NCBI GenBank assembly: GCA_003030745.1
Contig: PYVG01000013.1
Coordinates: forward strand, 1-33,673
Reading direction: 5' to 3'
From: Pseudidiomarina aestuarii
GTDB lineage: Bacteria; Pseudomonadota; Gammaproteobacteria; Enterobacterales; Alteromonadaceae
DNA length: 33,673 nt
The notes below the pieces were generated by a model. That model was not told where the DNA came from. It did not search any database and saw only the letters and a program-made list of their open reading frames with translations. Every line of letters starts with the position of its first letter. Position 1 is the stretch's first letter. The translations under genes and the position numbers were made by a program. Positions 10,394 to 17,505 of this stretch are shown here, piece by piece.

Positions 10394-11449
10394 ATGATTG
10401 TAACCAGAACCACTCGATTTGGCTATGCAATCGGCCTACTTATACTGCTTTCCAGCCTCACTCTCAGCGGCTGCAGTGATGCGCCGCCAGCGCTTAAAGT
10501 CCTAGTCGACTATCGCGAGCGCGTTGCCACACCACAAGATTTGCCGCTCCCAGAGTTGCAGTTACCTGCTGTAACTCGACCGCCAGAACTCCGCGAACTG
10601 CGTGTTGAAGTCCCGGAAGTCACCGTCTCGTTGCTAGACTCGTTGCGGCTAGATACGTGTGCTGCAGGTGCCAGTATCGTGCAACGGAATTCGGCTCTGG
10701 GTCGTTTAGAAACGGGTTTTCGACGTTATCACGGTGATCTAGAAATCATTGACCAATTGAATGACTGTTTGACTCGCTTGGATAATCCCGATTCTGAGCT
10801 CGGACAACGGTTGCAGCGAGCACTCGCGGCTAAACGAGAGACTCTTCCCCTGCTCAAGCAACGAGCCATCGCATCAGATGATGCATTACGGCACGCCCTG
10901 ACGCCTGCTAATCAAAGTAGTGCTGGCCTATCGAATGAATCTTTGGCTGAGAGTTTAGATGCCTTTCAAGTGCTCTTGAGTTTGCTTCAGTATACCGAGA
11001 AGTCCGAGCAATCACTCATCAGTGCTGAGCGCCTTGAACAAGCTCTTGAAACGTTAGAACAAAGCGATGCACTCGGTTTATTGTGGCGCAATCAGCACGA
11101 ATGGATCCATGGGCTTAAGCAAAGTCACTCGTTAGTCATCGGTTCTGGCGAGCGCGCAGGTTGTATGAGTGCTGGCACTCCGCAGCGTGCCCAGGTACTC
11201 CGAACAGTCTTTAATAAGTATTTTGCCGCTGAAGTGCAAGCACAAGTCGCACTCCTGACCGGACATGCGTATCGCGTCAATCCGTTACTCACAGAGCTTC
11301 AAAAACACAGCAACCAAACGCTATTGGTTGCTTATCTTACCGAGTTACAAGACCTATCCATCGAGTTGACTGCTGCAATCAGAACGCACGCAGAACATTG
11401 GCAACAATTCTTTCGTGACTGTGACTTCCAACCGGGCTCACAATCGTGA
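10394..11449 (+). CDS. DUF3080 family lipoprotein
   Basis: 351 residues. The N-terminus is a lipoprotein signal ending in the lipobox LSGC with the acceptor Cys at residue 27; the next residue is Ser, so outer-membrane sorting is expected. The block CAAGASIVQRNSALGR with the following helices ending in DQLNDCL matches the DUF3080 signature (Cys, an RNSxLG motif, and a second Cys). The rest is largely alpha-helical, rich in Leu, Glu and Gln. Function of the family is unknown. The ATG is preceded by GAGAGG. It diverges from ribE with a 31-base gap. Confidence 0.82.
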   Translation: MIVTRTTRFGYAIGLLILLSSLTLSGCSDAPPALKVLVDYRERVATPQDLPLPELQLPAVTRPPELRELRVEVPEVTVSLLDSLRLDTCAAGASIVQRNSALGRLETGFRRYHGDLEIIDQLNDCLTRLDNPDSELGQRLQRALAAKRETLPLLKQRAIASDDALRHALTPANQSSAGLSNESLAESLDAFQVLLSLLQYTEKSEQSLISAERLEQALETLEQSDALGLLWRNQHEWIHGLKQSHSLVIGSGERAGCMSAGTPQRAQVLRTVFNKYFAAEVQAQVALLTGHAYRVNPLLTELQKHSNQTLLVAYLTELQDLSIELTAAIRTHAEHWQQFFRDCDFQPGSQS

Positions 11450-11458
11450 TACTCTAAT

Positions 11459-11476
11459 GCGAATGATTCTCAATAC
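11459..11476. promoter_or_regulatory. Fur-box-like site
   Basis: GCGAATGATTCTCAATAC contains the AATGATT...TCA..TA core of the Fur 19-mer; about 13 of 17 central positions agree with the consensus. It lies about 80 bases upstream of the small secreted protein gene at 11554. The match is by eye only. Confidence 0.4.
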
Positions 11477-11492
11477 CTGTAAACGAAAAAGC

Positions 11493-11530
11493 GTTGTTCG
11501 TTGATCGTACGCTTCGCTGTTCGTTGTTCG
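11493..11530. repeat. Imperfect direct repeat in the leader of the small secreted protein gene
   Basis: GTTGTTCGTTGATCG (11493-11507) and GCTGTTCGTTGTTCG (11516-11530) agree at 13 of 15 positions. The TTCGTTGTTCG type of simple repeat sits between the Fur-like site and the start codon. Function unknown; it may belong to a dispersed intergenic repeat. Confidence 0.6.
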
Positions 11531-11553
11531 ATTAACCCCTGATGGAGATTATG

Positions 11554-11934
11554 ATGAAATTCTTACCTGTTGTACTGGCTTTAACGTTACTTCCCGCAGC
11601 CGTTGCCTTTGCTGATGAGAAGCGTCCTGATCACTTTGAGGGTGAGCCTTCGCCAACCTTAGATGCAGCCATTGAAAACCTCAGTGTCTACAATGCGAAA
11701 CTGCAAGCCATTATCGACAAGTCAGACATGACAGCTACGGATATGGCCGAAATTCATCAACTAACGTACACCATTGAGGTGGCTTTAGCTCGCTTGAATG
11801 AAGAAGTTATGACTATGCAAGAACAAGTGGAAGTGATTCATATTAGTTCAGAACGTATGGAATTTGACCAAGTACAAGAAACGGGCACCAACTACCTCGA
11901 AAATATTGCTAAGATTGCTCCACCGAAGCAGTAA
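11554..11934 (+). CDS. Small secreted protein, probably DUF6746 family
   Basis: 126 residues: an N-terminal signal peptide (MKFLPVVLALTLLPAAVAFA, cleavage likely after AFA) and a mature part starting DEKRPDHFEGEPSPTLDAAIENL. The remainder looks like a two-helix hairpin of about 90 residues (DMAEIHQLTYTIEVALARLNEE). The RPDHFEG block recalls DUF6746, a family of unknown function; that name is from memory and less certain than the secretion call. Two upstream in-frame ATGs exist (11542, 11551), but the GGAG at 11544-11547 is spaced correctly only for 11554. It precedes the MoxR gene by 12 bases, so the two may be cotranscribed. Confidence 0.75.
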   Translation: MKFLPVVLALTLLPAAVAFADEKRPDHFEGEPSPTLDAAIENLSVYNAKLQAIIDKSDMTATDMAEIHQLTYTIEVALARLNEEVMTMQEQVEVIHISSERMEFDQVQETGTNYLENIAKIAPPKQ

Positions 11935-11946
11935 CAGAGACACGTT

Positions 11947-12804
11947 ATGACACGCCAATCGTTTACCAGTACCGCCACTTATATTGTGGCGGACGATCTT
12001 AGTTTAGCCGTAAATGCCGCGGTGACATTGGAAAAGCCGCTGTTGCTAAAAGGTGAACCGGGTACCGGTAAAACTCGTCTTGCCGAAGAACTTGCAGCCA
12101 TTCTCAATGCTCCCCTGTTACGATGGCAGATTAAGTCGACCACCAAAGCACAACAAGGCTTGTATGAGTATGACGCGGTATCACGACTGCGCGATAGTCA
12201 GTTAGGTAGCGATAAAGTTCACGACATTAGCAATTACATCAAGCCCGGTAAGTTATGGCAGGCATTTACTGCTGAACAGCGGCCGGTGCTGCTCATTGAT
12301 GAAATCGACAAAGCCGATATTGAATTCCCAAATGACTTGTTGTATGAACTCGATCAGATGGAATTTCACGTCTACGAGACTGGCGAACAAATCGTGGCTC
12401 AGCAACGTCCAATTGTCATCATTACCTCTAATAATGAAAAAGAATTGCCCGATGCCTTTTTACGCCGGTGCTTTTTTCACTACATCAAGTTCCCCGATGC
12501 CGATACCCTGCGCGATATCGTTCAAGTGCATTACCCAGATATCCAAAAGCAGCTCTTGAGTACCGCGCTCGAGGTGTTCTTTGATGTACGGCAAATGCCC
12601 AACGTTAAGAAGAAGCCCTCGACCTCTGAATTAATTGACTGGTTGAAGCTCTTGTTAGCGGAAAAAATCACTCCGCAACAACTGCAAGAGACCAAGCAAA
12701 AAGGCGGCCTTATGCCTCTGTTCGGCGCGTTGTTAAAGAATGAGCAAGATGTCCAACTGGTCGAGAAACTGGCCTTCATGGCGCGTCGTCGTGATGGCTC
12801 GTAA
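11947..12804 (+). CDS. MoxR-family AAA+ ATPase
   Basis: 285 residues. Walker A GEPGTGKT at 36-43, Walker B LLIDEID near 115-121, sensor-type ITSNNEKELPDAFLRRCFFHY near 155-175, and the MoxR-typical insert YEYDAVSRLRDSQ. The C-terminal third forms the lid domain (PSTSELIDWLKLLLAEKITP). MoxR ATPases work with a VWA-domain partner as chaperone-like machines that mature or activate metalloenzymes or other complexes. The VWA partner follows after 12 bases, so the two surely form one unit. The client is not obvious from the neighbours. Confidence 0.93.
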   Translation: MTRQSFTSTATYIVADDLSLAVNAAVTLEKPLLLKGEPGTGKTRLAEELAAILNAPLLRWQIKSTTKAQQGLYEYDAVSRLRDSQLGSDKVHDISNYIKPGKLWQAFTAEQRPVLLIDEIDKADIEFPNDLLYELDQMEFHVYETGEQIVAQQRPIVIITSNNEKELPDAFLRRCFFHYIKFPDADTLRDIVQVHYPDIQKQLLSTALEVFFDVRQMPNVKKKPSTSELIDWLKLLLAEKITPQQLQETKQKGGLMPLFGALLKNEQDVQLVEKLAFMARRRDGS

Positions 12805-12816
12805 CCACTCTTTCCG

Positions 12817-14016
12817 ATGCTAGTCGAATTCTTTCTCTGTCTACGCAAACACGGCGTTCCGACCAGTCTGACGGAACTCCTTGATTTGGTAAACGCTATG
12901 GAGCGCCAATTGGTATTCGCCGATGTTGAGGCGTTTTACCATCTGGCGCGCTTGATCATGGTGAAAGATGAAACCCATTATGATCGGTTTGACCGCGCTT
13001 GCGCGGAGTATTTTGAAGGTGCTGAACAGATTGATATTGCCTCTAGCATTCCCGCCGAATGGCTTGAACGCAGTATGCAAAAGCATTTGAGTGATGAGGA
13101 TAAAGCGAAGCTCAAAGCCTTAGGCGGACTTGATGAGTTACTCAAAACATTTCGCGAACGTCTGCAAGAGCAGCAAAAGCGACATGCTGGCGGCAACAAA
13201 TGGATTGGTACCGGCGGCACCTCACCTTTCGGTGCCTACGGCTATCACCCAGAAGGAATTCGGATTGGCCAAGACGGAAGTAATGCGCGACGTGCGGTCA
13301 AGGTTTGGGATAAACGTGAATTCAAAGACTTGGATACCGACGAAGAGCTCAATAATCGCTCCATTCAACTGGCGTTGCGGCGGCTCAGAAAGTTTGCTCG
13401 GACTGGGGCGGTCGAAGAATTAGATTTGGACGAAACCATTCGAGCAACTTCAAAAAAGGCCGGGTTACTTGATTTGCATTGGCAGCCCGAACGCCATAAT
13501 GCCATGAAAGTGTTAATTCTCTTTGACGTTGGCGGCTCGATGGACGATCACATCTTTGCCTGCCAACAACTCTTTGCCGCGGCTCGCAATGAGTTTAAAC
13601 ACCTCGAGTTCTACTATTTTCATAACTGCGTGTATGAATCTGTTTGGAAGCAGAATCATCGCCGCCACACCGAGAAGCTCTCAACACTCGATCTTATTCA
13701 TCGCTTTGGTCGCGACTACAAGCTGATTTTCGTCGGTGATGCCACCATGGGACCTTACGAAATCGCTTACCCAGGCGGCAGTGTTGAACATTGGAATGAG
13801 GAACCGGGCGAAGTATGGATGCGACGTTTACTGAGCCACTTTACCAATGCCGTCTGGCTCAATCCCCAGTTACGCGAACACTGGCATTGGCATCACTCCA
13901 TTGACATGCTGCACGAGATCATGGGCGGCCGCATGTACCCTCTCACTGTTGCGGGTTTGACCGAGGCGATTGCTGCGCTGTTAAAAAAATCTGCCACAAC
14001 GGCTGTGGTTGAGTAA
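12817..14016 (+). CDS. CoxE-like VWA domain protein, MoxR partner
   Basis: 399 residues. The N-terminal part (MLVEFFLCLRKHGVPTSLTEL) and the segment NKWIGTGGTSPFGAYGYHPEG are typical of the CoxE/VWA proteins paired with MoxR ATPases. The C-terminal half is a von Willebrand A fold with the metal-site motif FDVGGSMDDH starting at Asp237; the first Ser of the usual DxSxS is Gly here. A polar low-complexity linker separates the halves. No clear ribosome binding site precedes the ATG, which suits coupling to moxR. Its 3' end overlaps the convergent nsrR gene by 74 bases. Confidence 0.88.
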   Translation: MLVEFFLCLRKHGVPTSLTELLDLVNAMERQLVFADVEAFYHLARLIMVKDETHYDRFDRACAEYFEGAEQIDIASSIPAEWLERSMQKHLSDEDKAKLKALGGLDELLKTFRERLQEQQKRHAGGNKWIGTGGTSPFGAYGYHPEGIRIGQDGSNARRAVKVWDKREFKDLDTDEELNNRSIQLALRRLRKFARTGAVEELDLDETIRATSKKAGLLDLHWQPERHNAMKVLILFDVGGSMDDHIFACQQLFAAARNEFKHLEFYYFHNCVYESVWKQNHRRHTEKLSTLDLIHRFGRDYKLIFVGDATMGPYEIAYPGGSVEHWNEEPGEVWMRRLLSHFTNAVWLNPQLREHWHWHHSIDMLHEIMGGRMYPLTVAGLTEAIAALLKKSATTAVVE

Positions 14017-14416
14017 CCAAGTCGCTCAGGGTGTATTTTGCTAGGTGTTGGTAAAAAATTTCTTTCCCCGCGGCAATAATGTGTTTGAGTTCACAAGCGG
14101 GTGTCGCTACACAATATGGACTGCTGCATTCGACCCAAGACTCATCGCCTTCCAACGAGCGTATGACAAAGTCGATACGAATGTTTTCTGGTTGCTGGGC
14201 CAGCACAAACCCGCCAAATTTGCCGCGTTTCGTCTCAATGAGTCCCAATTTACCAAGATGGTGCACAACTTTATTCACATGGTTTGCGGACAAATCGAAA
14301 GTTTCGCAAATCGTTTTTATCGTCGTTAAAGACTGAACGTCCTCTTCACACGCGCGCTGCGCAGCCAAATACATCAATATCCGCAGACCATAATCCGTAT
14401 ATTTTTTGATTTGCAT
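13943..14416 (-). CDS. nsrR: NsrR-like Rrf2 family nitric oxide-sensing repressor
   Basis: 157-residue winged-helix regulator. The N-terminus MQIKKYTDYGLRILMYLA, the helix NHVNKVVHHLGKLG and the wing KRGKFGGFVL align with E. coli NsrR. The iron-sulfur ligands are C97-x4-C102-x5-C108 in ECSSPYCVATPACELK, the same spacing as NsrR. Holo-NsrR represses NO-detoxification genes until NO destroys the cluster. The ATG at 14416 is preferred over an upstream start because it has GGGGAG five bases upstream and matches the family N-terminus. An NsrR-type palindrome lies in the divergent intergenic region, so autoregulation is likely. The last 25 codons overlap the VWA gene on the other strand. Confidence 0.88.
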   Translation of the reverse strand: MQIKKYTDYGLRILMYLAAQRACEEDVQSLTTIKTICETFDLSANHVNKVVHHLGKLGLIETKRGKFGGFVLAQQPENIRIDFVIRSLEGDESWVECSSPYCVATPACELKHIIAAGKEIFYQHLAKYTLSDLVTQPQPLWQIFLTAQQSPRSNPQQ

Positions 14417-14427
14417 CAGTACTCCCC

Positions 14428-14456
14428 TTGATCTTTTTATAAGATACATTAATAAT
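14428..14456 (+). promoter_or_regulatory. Candidate promoter of the small membrane protein gene
   Basis: TTGATC (14428-14433), a 17-base spacer and AATAAT (14451-14456). The -10 lies inside the NsrR-like palindrome at 14441-14463, so bound repressor would block RNA polymerase. Expected start near 14463, giving a leader of about 28 bases. Confidence 0.55.
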
Positions 14457-14463
14457 GCATATT
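14441..14463. promoter_or_regulatory. nsrR box: NsrR-type operator palindrome
   Basis: The 11-base arms AAGATACATTA and TAATGCATATT flank a single central A; the arms agree as an inverted repeat at 9 of 11 positions. This is the 11-1-11 form and AAGATxCATT composition of the E. coli NsrR site. It sits between nsrR and a divergent small membrane protein gene. Both binding and NO response are inferred from family knowledge. Confidence 0.72.
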
Positions 14464-14490
14464 ATTAAACATGCATTGAGGATGTATTTT

Positions 14491-14712
14491 ATGAGCGCAA
14501 GAACGATGCTAACCACAGCAAACTTTGCCATGTTAATCACACTGACTTTATTTACGATTTTAGCCTATCTTGCGTGGGGCCTAGAAGCTCACTTCCCACT
14601 TATGATTGTTGCAGTTCTGCATCTTTCACAGATAGTTCTTGCAGGCTTATTTAAGCTCTCATATGTATTCCGGTTAATAGCCCAAAGTCGATTAGGCGAG
14701 CAACTCCGCTAA
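14491..14712 (+). CDS. Small two-helix membrane protein, putative NsrR regulon member
   Basis: 73 residues with two hydrophobic helices, about residues 12-33 (ITLTLFTILAYLAWG) and 37-58 (PLMIVAVLHLSQIVLAGLF), then a basic C-terminal tail (RLIAQSRLGEQLR). I do not recognise the family. The frame opens at 14455, but that start would lie in the operator; the ATG at 14491 has GAGGA eight bases upstream. It is divergent from nsrR and shares its palindrome, so a role in the response to nitric oxide or in membrane respiration is plausible but not shown. Confidence 0.7.
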   Translation: MSARTMLTTANFAMLITLTLFTILAYLAWGLEAHFPLMIVAVLHLSQIVLAGLFKLSYVFRLIAQSRLGEQLR

Positions 14713-14740
14713 ATAGCTCAACCATACGTGACACCTCTAT

Positions 14741-14787
14741 TTGAATTAGCTAGTATCGGTTTCTTAACAAGAAAAACGATAATTCAA
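14741..14787 (+). promoter_or_regulatory. Leader hairpin abutting the abgT ribosome binding site
   Basis: Arms TTGAAT / ATTCAA (14741-14746, 14782-14787), TATCG / CGATA (14754-14758, 14777-14781) and TTTCTT / AAGAAA (14760-14765, 14769-14774) nest into one imperfect hairpin with a bulge on the left side. It ends exactly where AAAGGA, the ribosome binding site, begins. It may be an RNA element or an operator; no T run follows. Confidence 0.5.
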
Positions 14788-14800
14788 AAGGAACATTCCG

Positions 14801-16357
14801 GTGTCACAAGAACCCTCCTCTGCTGCTGAGAACGGCGGTTTTATTGCATTTGTTGAACGTGTTGGTCGACGAATTCCAGATCCTGTCATCATCTTCATTT
14901 ACTTTTTAATCGGCGCGTTGATATTAACCTGGGCAATTGGTGGCCTTACCTTTACAACCTATGGTGGCGATGGTCAGCCGATTAATTATGAAATTCGAAA
15001 TATGTTGGCCGCGGAAAATGTCGTGTGGCTCTTTGATAACGCGCTACTAGCCAATTGGTTGGGTTTTGGTGGTGGTGTACTTGGCGTTATTTTGATTGTG
15101 ATGCTCGGTGTCGGTGTCGCCGAACACTCTGGATTATTCGCGGCTATTCTGAAGAAAGTTTCACGCGGACTCCCCATTAAGTGGTTACCCTTGTTCCTCG
15201 TTTTCATCGGTATTATGAGTTCTATCGCTACCGATGCAGGTTATCTAATCCTCATTCCTTTAGCTGGATTGCTTTATGCCGGACTAAATAAAAACCCACT
15301 GATTGGCATGGCGGCGGCATTTGCAGGAGTTTCAGCCGGATTTAGCGCAAACTTGATTCCAGCCACGCCTATTGATGTGATCATTGGCGTGAATGCCAAA
15401 GTTTTCGCCGAAGCCCAAAATATTCCGTTTGTGAATGCTGCGGGCGAAGCGCTGACTCCCGCCACAATGAATTACTATTTTATCCTCGTTTCTACCTTTG
15501 TACTGGGTATTGTGGGTGCTTGGGTTACCCTGAAGTTTGTGCAGCCACGCCTCGAACAAAAGCCGTTTACCGTGCCTGACGAACTCAAAATCACCGACTT
15601 TGACGTCACACCAGAAGAAAAGAAAGGCTTACGCGCAGCTGGTATCGGTTTGATCCTTGCTCTGCTTGCCATTTATGGGCTTGCTGCAGGACCACTTGCA
15701 CCTTACACCACCGCAGAGGGCACAACGGTAACGCCATATCTAAATAATGTGATTTTGCTCATCACCTTTGTCTTTATCGTGATCGGTATCGCATTCGGTG
15801 TGGCGAGTGGCAAATTTAAGGGCTTGCCTGATGTTGTCCGAGCGATGGTCAAACAGATGGATACCATGGGCTATATTTTGGTGCTGACGTTCTTTTGCTA
15901 CAACTTTTTGGGTGTGCTCAGTCACAGCGGGTTGGGCGCCTATATCACCTATCTCGGTGCCACTTTGCTGACGAATCTCGGCCTACAGTCTTATCCTGTG
16001 TTGTTATTGCTGGGCTTTATTGTCGTTACCGCGCTGATCAATCTCTTTGTAGGTGGCTTAACTTCGAAGTGGATGTTACTGGGCCCTATCTTTATTCCAA
16101 TGCTGTACTTAGTGAATAGCGAAATGACACCAGATTTAGTTGCGGCGGCATTCCGATTAGCAGATTCATCGACCAACATCATCACGCCGATGATGAGCTA
16201 TGCGGGCATTATTCTTGCCTTTATGCGCAAGTACAATCCGCAGCTCACCTTTGGGGAAATGATTGCCATGATGCTGCCCTATTCTTTGGCATTTATGGTG
16301 GTATGGAGTGCGTTGCTCGTCGCGTTCTTTACACTGGGTATTCCACTGGGCTTTTGA
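14801..16357 (+). CDS. AbgT family transporter
   Basis: 518-residue inner membrane transporter. The N-terminus has the family block FVERVGRRIPDPVIIFIYFLIGALI, followed by about eleven further hydrophobic segments and two helical-hairpin regions (SSIATDAGYLILIPLAGLLYAG; GLTSKWMLLGPIFIPML). E. coli AbgT imports p-aminobenzoyl-glutamate, whereas the YdaH/MtrF members export p-aminobenzoate and sulfonamides; the direction of this one cannot be told by eye. It starts with GTG, with AAAGGA about eight bases upstream and a hairpin directly before that. It is followed by a stable hairpin and tRNA-Val. Confidence 0.92.
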   Translation: MSQEPSSAAENGGFIAFVERVGRRIPDPVIIFIYFLIGALILTWAIGGLTFTTYGGDGQPINYEIRNMLAAENVVWLFDNALLANWLGFGGGVLGVILIVMLGVGVAEHSGLFAAILKKVSRGLPIKWLPLFLVFIGIMSSIATDAGYLILIPLAGLLYAGLNKNPLIGMAAAFAGVSAGFSANLIPATPIDVIIGVNAKVFAEAQNIPFVNAAGEALTPATMNYYFILVSTFVLGIVGAWVTLKFVQPRLEQKPFTVPDELKITDFDVTPEEKKGLRAAGIGLILALLAIYGLAAGPLAPYTTAEGTTVTPYLNNVILLITFVFIVIGIAFGVASGKFKGLPDVVRAMVKQMDTMGYILVLTFFCYNFLGVLSHSGLGAYITYLGATLLTNLGLQSYPVLLLLGFIVVTALINLFVGGLTSKWMLLGPIFIPMLYLVNSEMTPDLVAAAFRLADSSTNIITPMMSYAGIILAFMRKYNPQLTFGEMIAMMLPYSLAFMVVWSALLVAFFTLGIPLGF

Positions 16358-16393
16358 TGAACGCATAGACTGTGCACATTTCAAGCAAACAAA

Positions 16394-16423
16394 CGGGTGT
16401 AGGTGAAAAAGCACTTGCACCCG
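16394..16423. terminator. Stable hairpin after abgT, lacking a T run
   Basis: CGGGTGTAGGTG (16394-16405) pairs with CACTTGCACCCG (16412-16423) over 12 bp with two G-T wobbles and loop AAAAAG. It lies 36 bases after the transporter stop and could end its transcript or protect the 3' end. No T run follows on the plus strand. Its right arm overlaps the -35 of the tRNA promoter. Confidence 0.5.
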
Positions 16424-16443
16424 TAACCTCAAATGACTAATAT
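16415..16443 (+). promoter_or_regulatory. Promoter of tRNA-Val with GC-rich discriminator
   Basis: TTGCAC (16415-16420), a 17-base spacer, TAATAT (16438-16443), then AGCGCCC. The GC-rich discriminator is typical of growth-rate and ppGpp-controlled stable RNA promoters. The leader, from about 16450, contains GTTCGCA / TGCGAAC (16451-16466), a possible processing hairpin. Confidence 0.75.
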
Positions 16444-16482
16444 AGCGCCCGTTCGCATCTGCGAACATCTGCTTTAAAATGT

Positions 16483-16559
16483 GCGTCCGTAGCTCAGTTG
16501 GTTAGAGCACTACCTTGACATGGTAGGGGTCGGTAGTTCGAGTCTACTCGGACGCACCA
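16483..16559 (+). tRNA. tRNA-Val (anticodon GAC)
   Basis: 77 bases including an encoded CCA end. Acceptor arms GCGTCCG and CGGACGC pair fully; the D arm is AGCTCAGTTGGTTAGAGC; the anticodon stem CTACC / GGTAG encloses TTGACAT with anticodon GAC at 16517-16519; the T loop is TTCGAGT. It reads GUC and GUU valine codons. It stands alone, with no visible terminator before the convergent gene that ends 14 bases downstream. Confidence 0.97.
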
Positions 16560-16573
16560 TCTTCTCGTTGTAA

Positions 16574-17023
16574 TTACCGACATTCCAATTTGGCTTGTGC
16601 TTCGCAGGCGGCGATAGCTACGCTTTCATCACCGCGTTCCATGCAAAAATCGAGGCGAATAAGCTTAGTTTCTGCAGCATTAGGACGCTCGGTTCTGTTG
16701 ACCCACTCCCAACTACGAACCAACTTCGGTGCAGAAAACTTCATTTCACGACTCGGCACGCCGCTAACCAGTTCAATCGCATCCGTATCACCGTCACTAT
16801 CAACCTTGACTTCTAATACCGCGCAGCCGGTGACGCCATCCATCGCCAATTCCATAGGATACGCCACTGGATAGTCCTTTTCGCGTGACCACAAAGCCTC
16901 TTCCGCAGCAGGTTCGAGCTGACTTAATTTGACATGAGCGCTACCCGTAACCTGCGCTGATGAACTAGTCATTAGACCAAACCCAATAACAAGCAGTGCA
17001 CTACTCAAAGCAATTCCTTTCAT
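16574..17023 (-). CDS. Periplasmic protein with TonB C-terminal-like domain
   Basis: 149 residues: a signal peptide (about residues 1-23, hydrophobic core LLVIGFGLM, ending SSSAQ), then a domain of TonB_C type (YPMELAMDGVTGCAVLEVKVDSDGDTDAIELVSGVP followed by APKLVRSWEW). There is no membrane anchor or proline-rich linker of a true TonB, so it is not an energy transducer by itself. Four Cys in the mature part, the last near the C-terminus, suggest disulfides. Role unknown. It lies downstream of ppiC on the same strand, 77 bases apart. Confidence 0.72.
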   Translation of the reverse strand: MKGIALSSALLVIGFGLMTSSSAQVTGSAHVKLSQLEPAAEEALWSREKDYPVAYPMELAMDGVTGCAVLEVKVDSDGDTDAIELVSGVPSREMKFSAPKLVRSWEWVNRTERPNAAETKLIRLDFCMERGDESVAIAACEAQAKLECR

Positions 17024-17100
17024 GATGATCTCACTCGTGGATTGTTAACATTATTGAGACTACTTGGTGATTGTTTGTTTCGCAATGTCTCATGTCATTA

Positions 17101-17379
17101 TTAATTGCGCGACAGGGTTTTGATGAGATGCCAGCCAAATTTGGTTTTTACTGGACCATGTACTTCTAAGGTAGGTTTACTAAAGACAACTTTATCGAAC
17201 GCGGGAACCATTTGGCCACGCCCAAACTCACCGAGATCACCGCCCTTTTTAGCTGACGGGCACAAGGAATGTTTACGTGCTAGATCGCCAAACTTGGCGC
17301 CTTTTGCTAATTGTTGTTTCAATTTTTCTGCTTCGGCTTGGGTTTTTACTAAAATATGTAGAGCGTGCGCGCGAGCCAT
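17101..17379 (-). CDS. ppiC: Parvulin-type peptidyl-prolyl isomerase C
   Basis: 92 residues, one parvulin domain, the same size as E. coli PpiC. It catalyses cis-trans isomerisation at prolyl bonds in the cytoplasm. Landmarks are [42 protein letters not shown] and FGWHLIKTL, nearly identical to the E. coli blocks. There is no signal peptide, which separates it from the periplasmic SurA and PpiD. The ATG has AAGGAG about five bases upstream. It diverges from dbpA. Confidence 0.96.
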   Translation of the reverse strand: MARAHALHILVKTQAEAEKLKQQLAKGAKFGDLARKHSLCPSAKKGGDLGEFGRGQMVPAFDKVVFSKPTLEVHGPVKTKFGWHLIKTLSRN

Positions 17380-17505
17380 GAGCTCTCCTTGGTTCTGGAA
17401 GAACTACTGAAGTCTACACAAACCACCCGTCCCAACCAATATCTCTGATACAATGCGCGGAACTAAATGTAGCCACCACAAAGCCACCAATAAGTGATCT
17501 TAAGC

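Noticed and set aside
13983..14008. Terminator-like hairpin (CCACA / TGTGG and a T7 run) on the minus strand
   Set aside because: It lies within the nsrR coding region and encodes the family motif QPQPLWQIF. The stem is only 5 bp and four bases separate it from the T run, so it is probably a by-product of coding.
14455..14490. Twelve extra N-terminal residues of the small membrane protein
   Set aside because: The earlier ATG lies inside the NsrR palindrome and before the likely transcript start; the ATG at 14491 has a well-spaced ribosome binding site.
16394..16423. Classical Rho-independent terminator after the AbgT gene
   Set aside because: The hairpin is strong but no T run follows on the plus strand, so it is listed only as a stable hairpin with lower confidence.
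16483..16574. tRNA-Val as an integration site for a mobile element
   Set aside because: I looked for a second copy of its 3' end and for integrase genes and saw neither; the flanking genes are ordinary.
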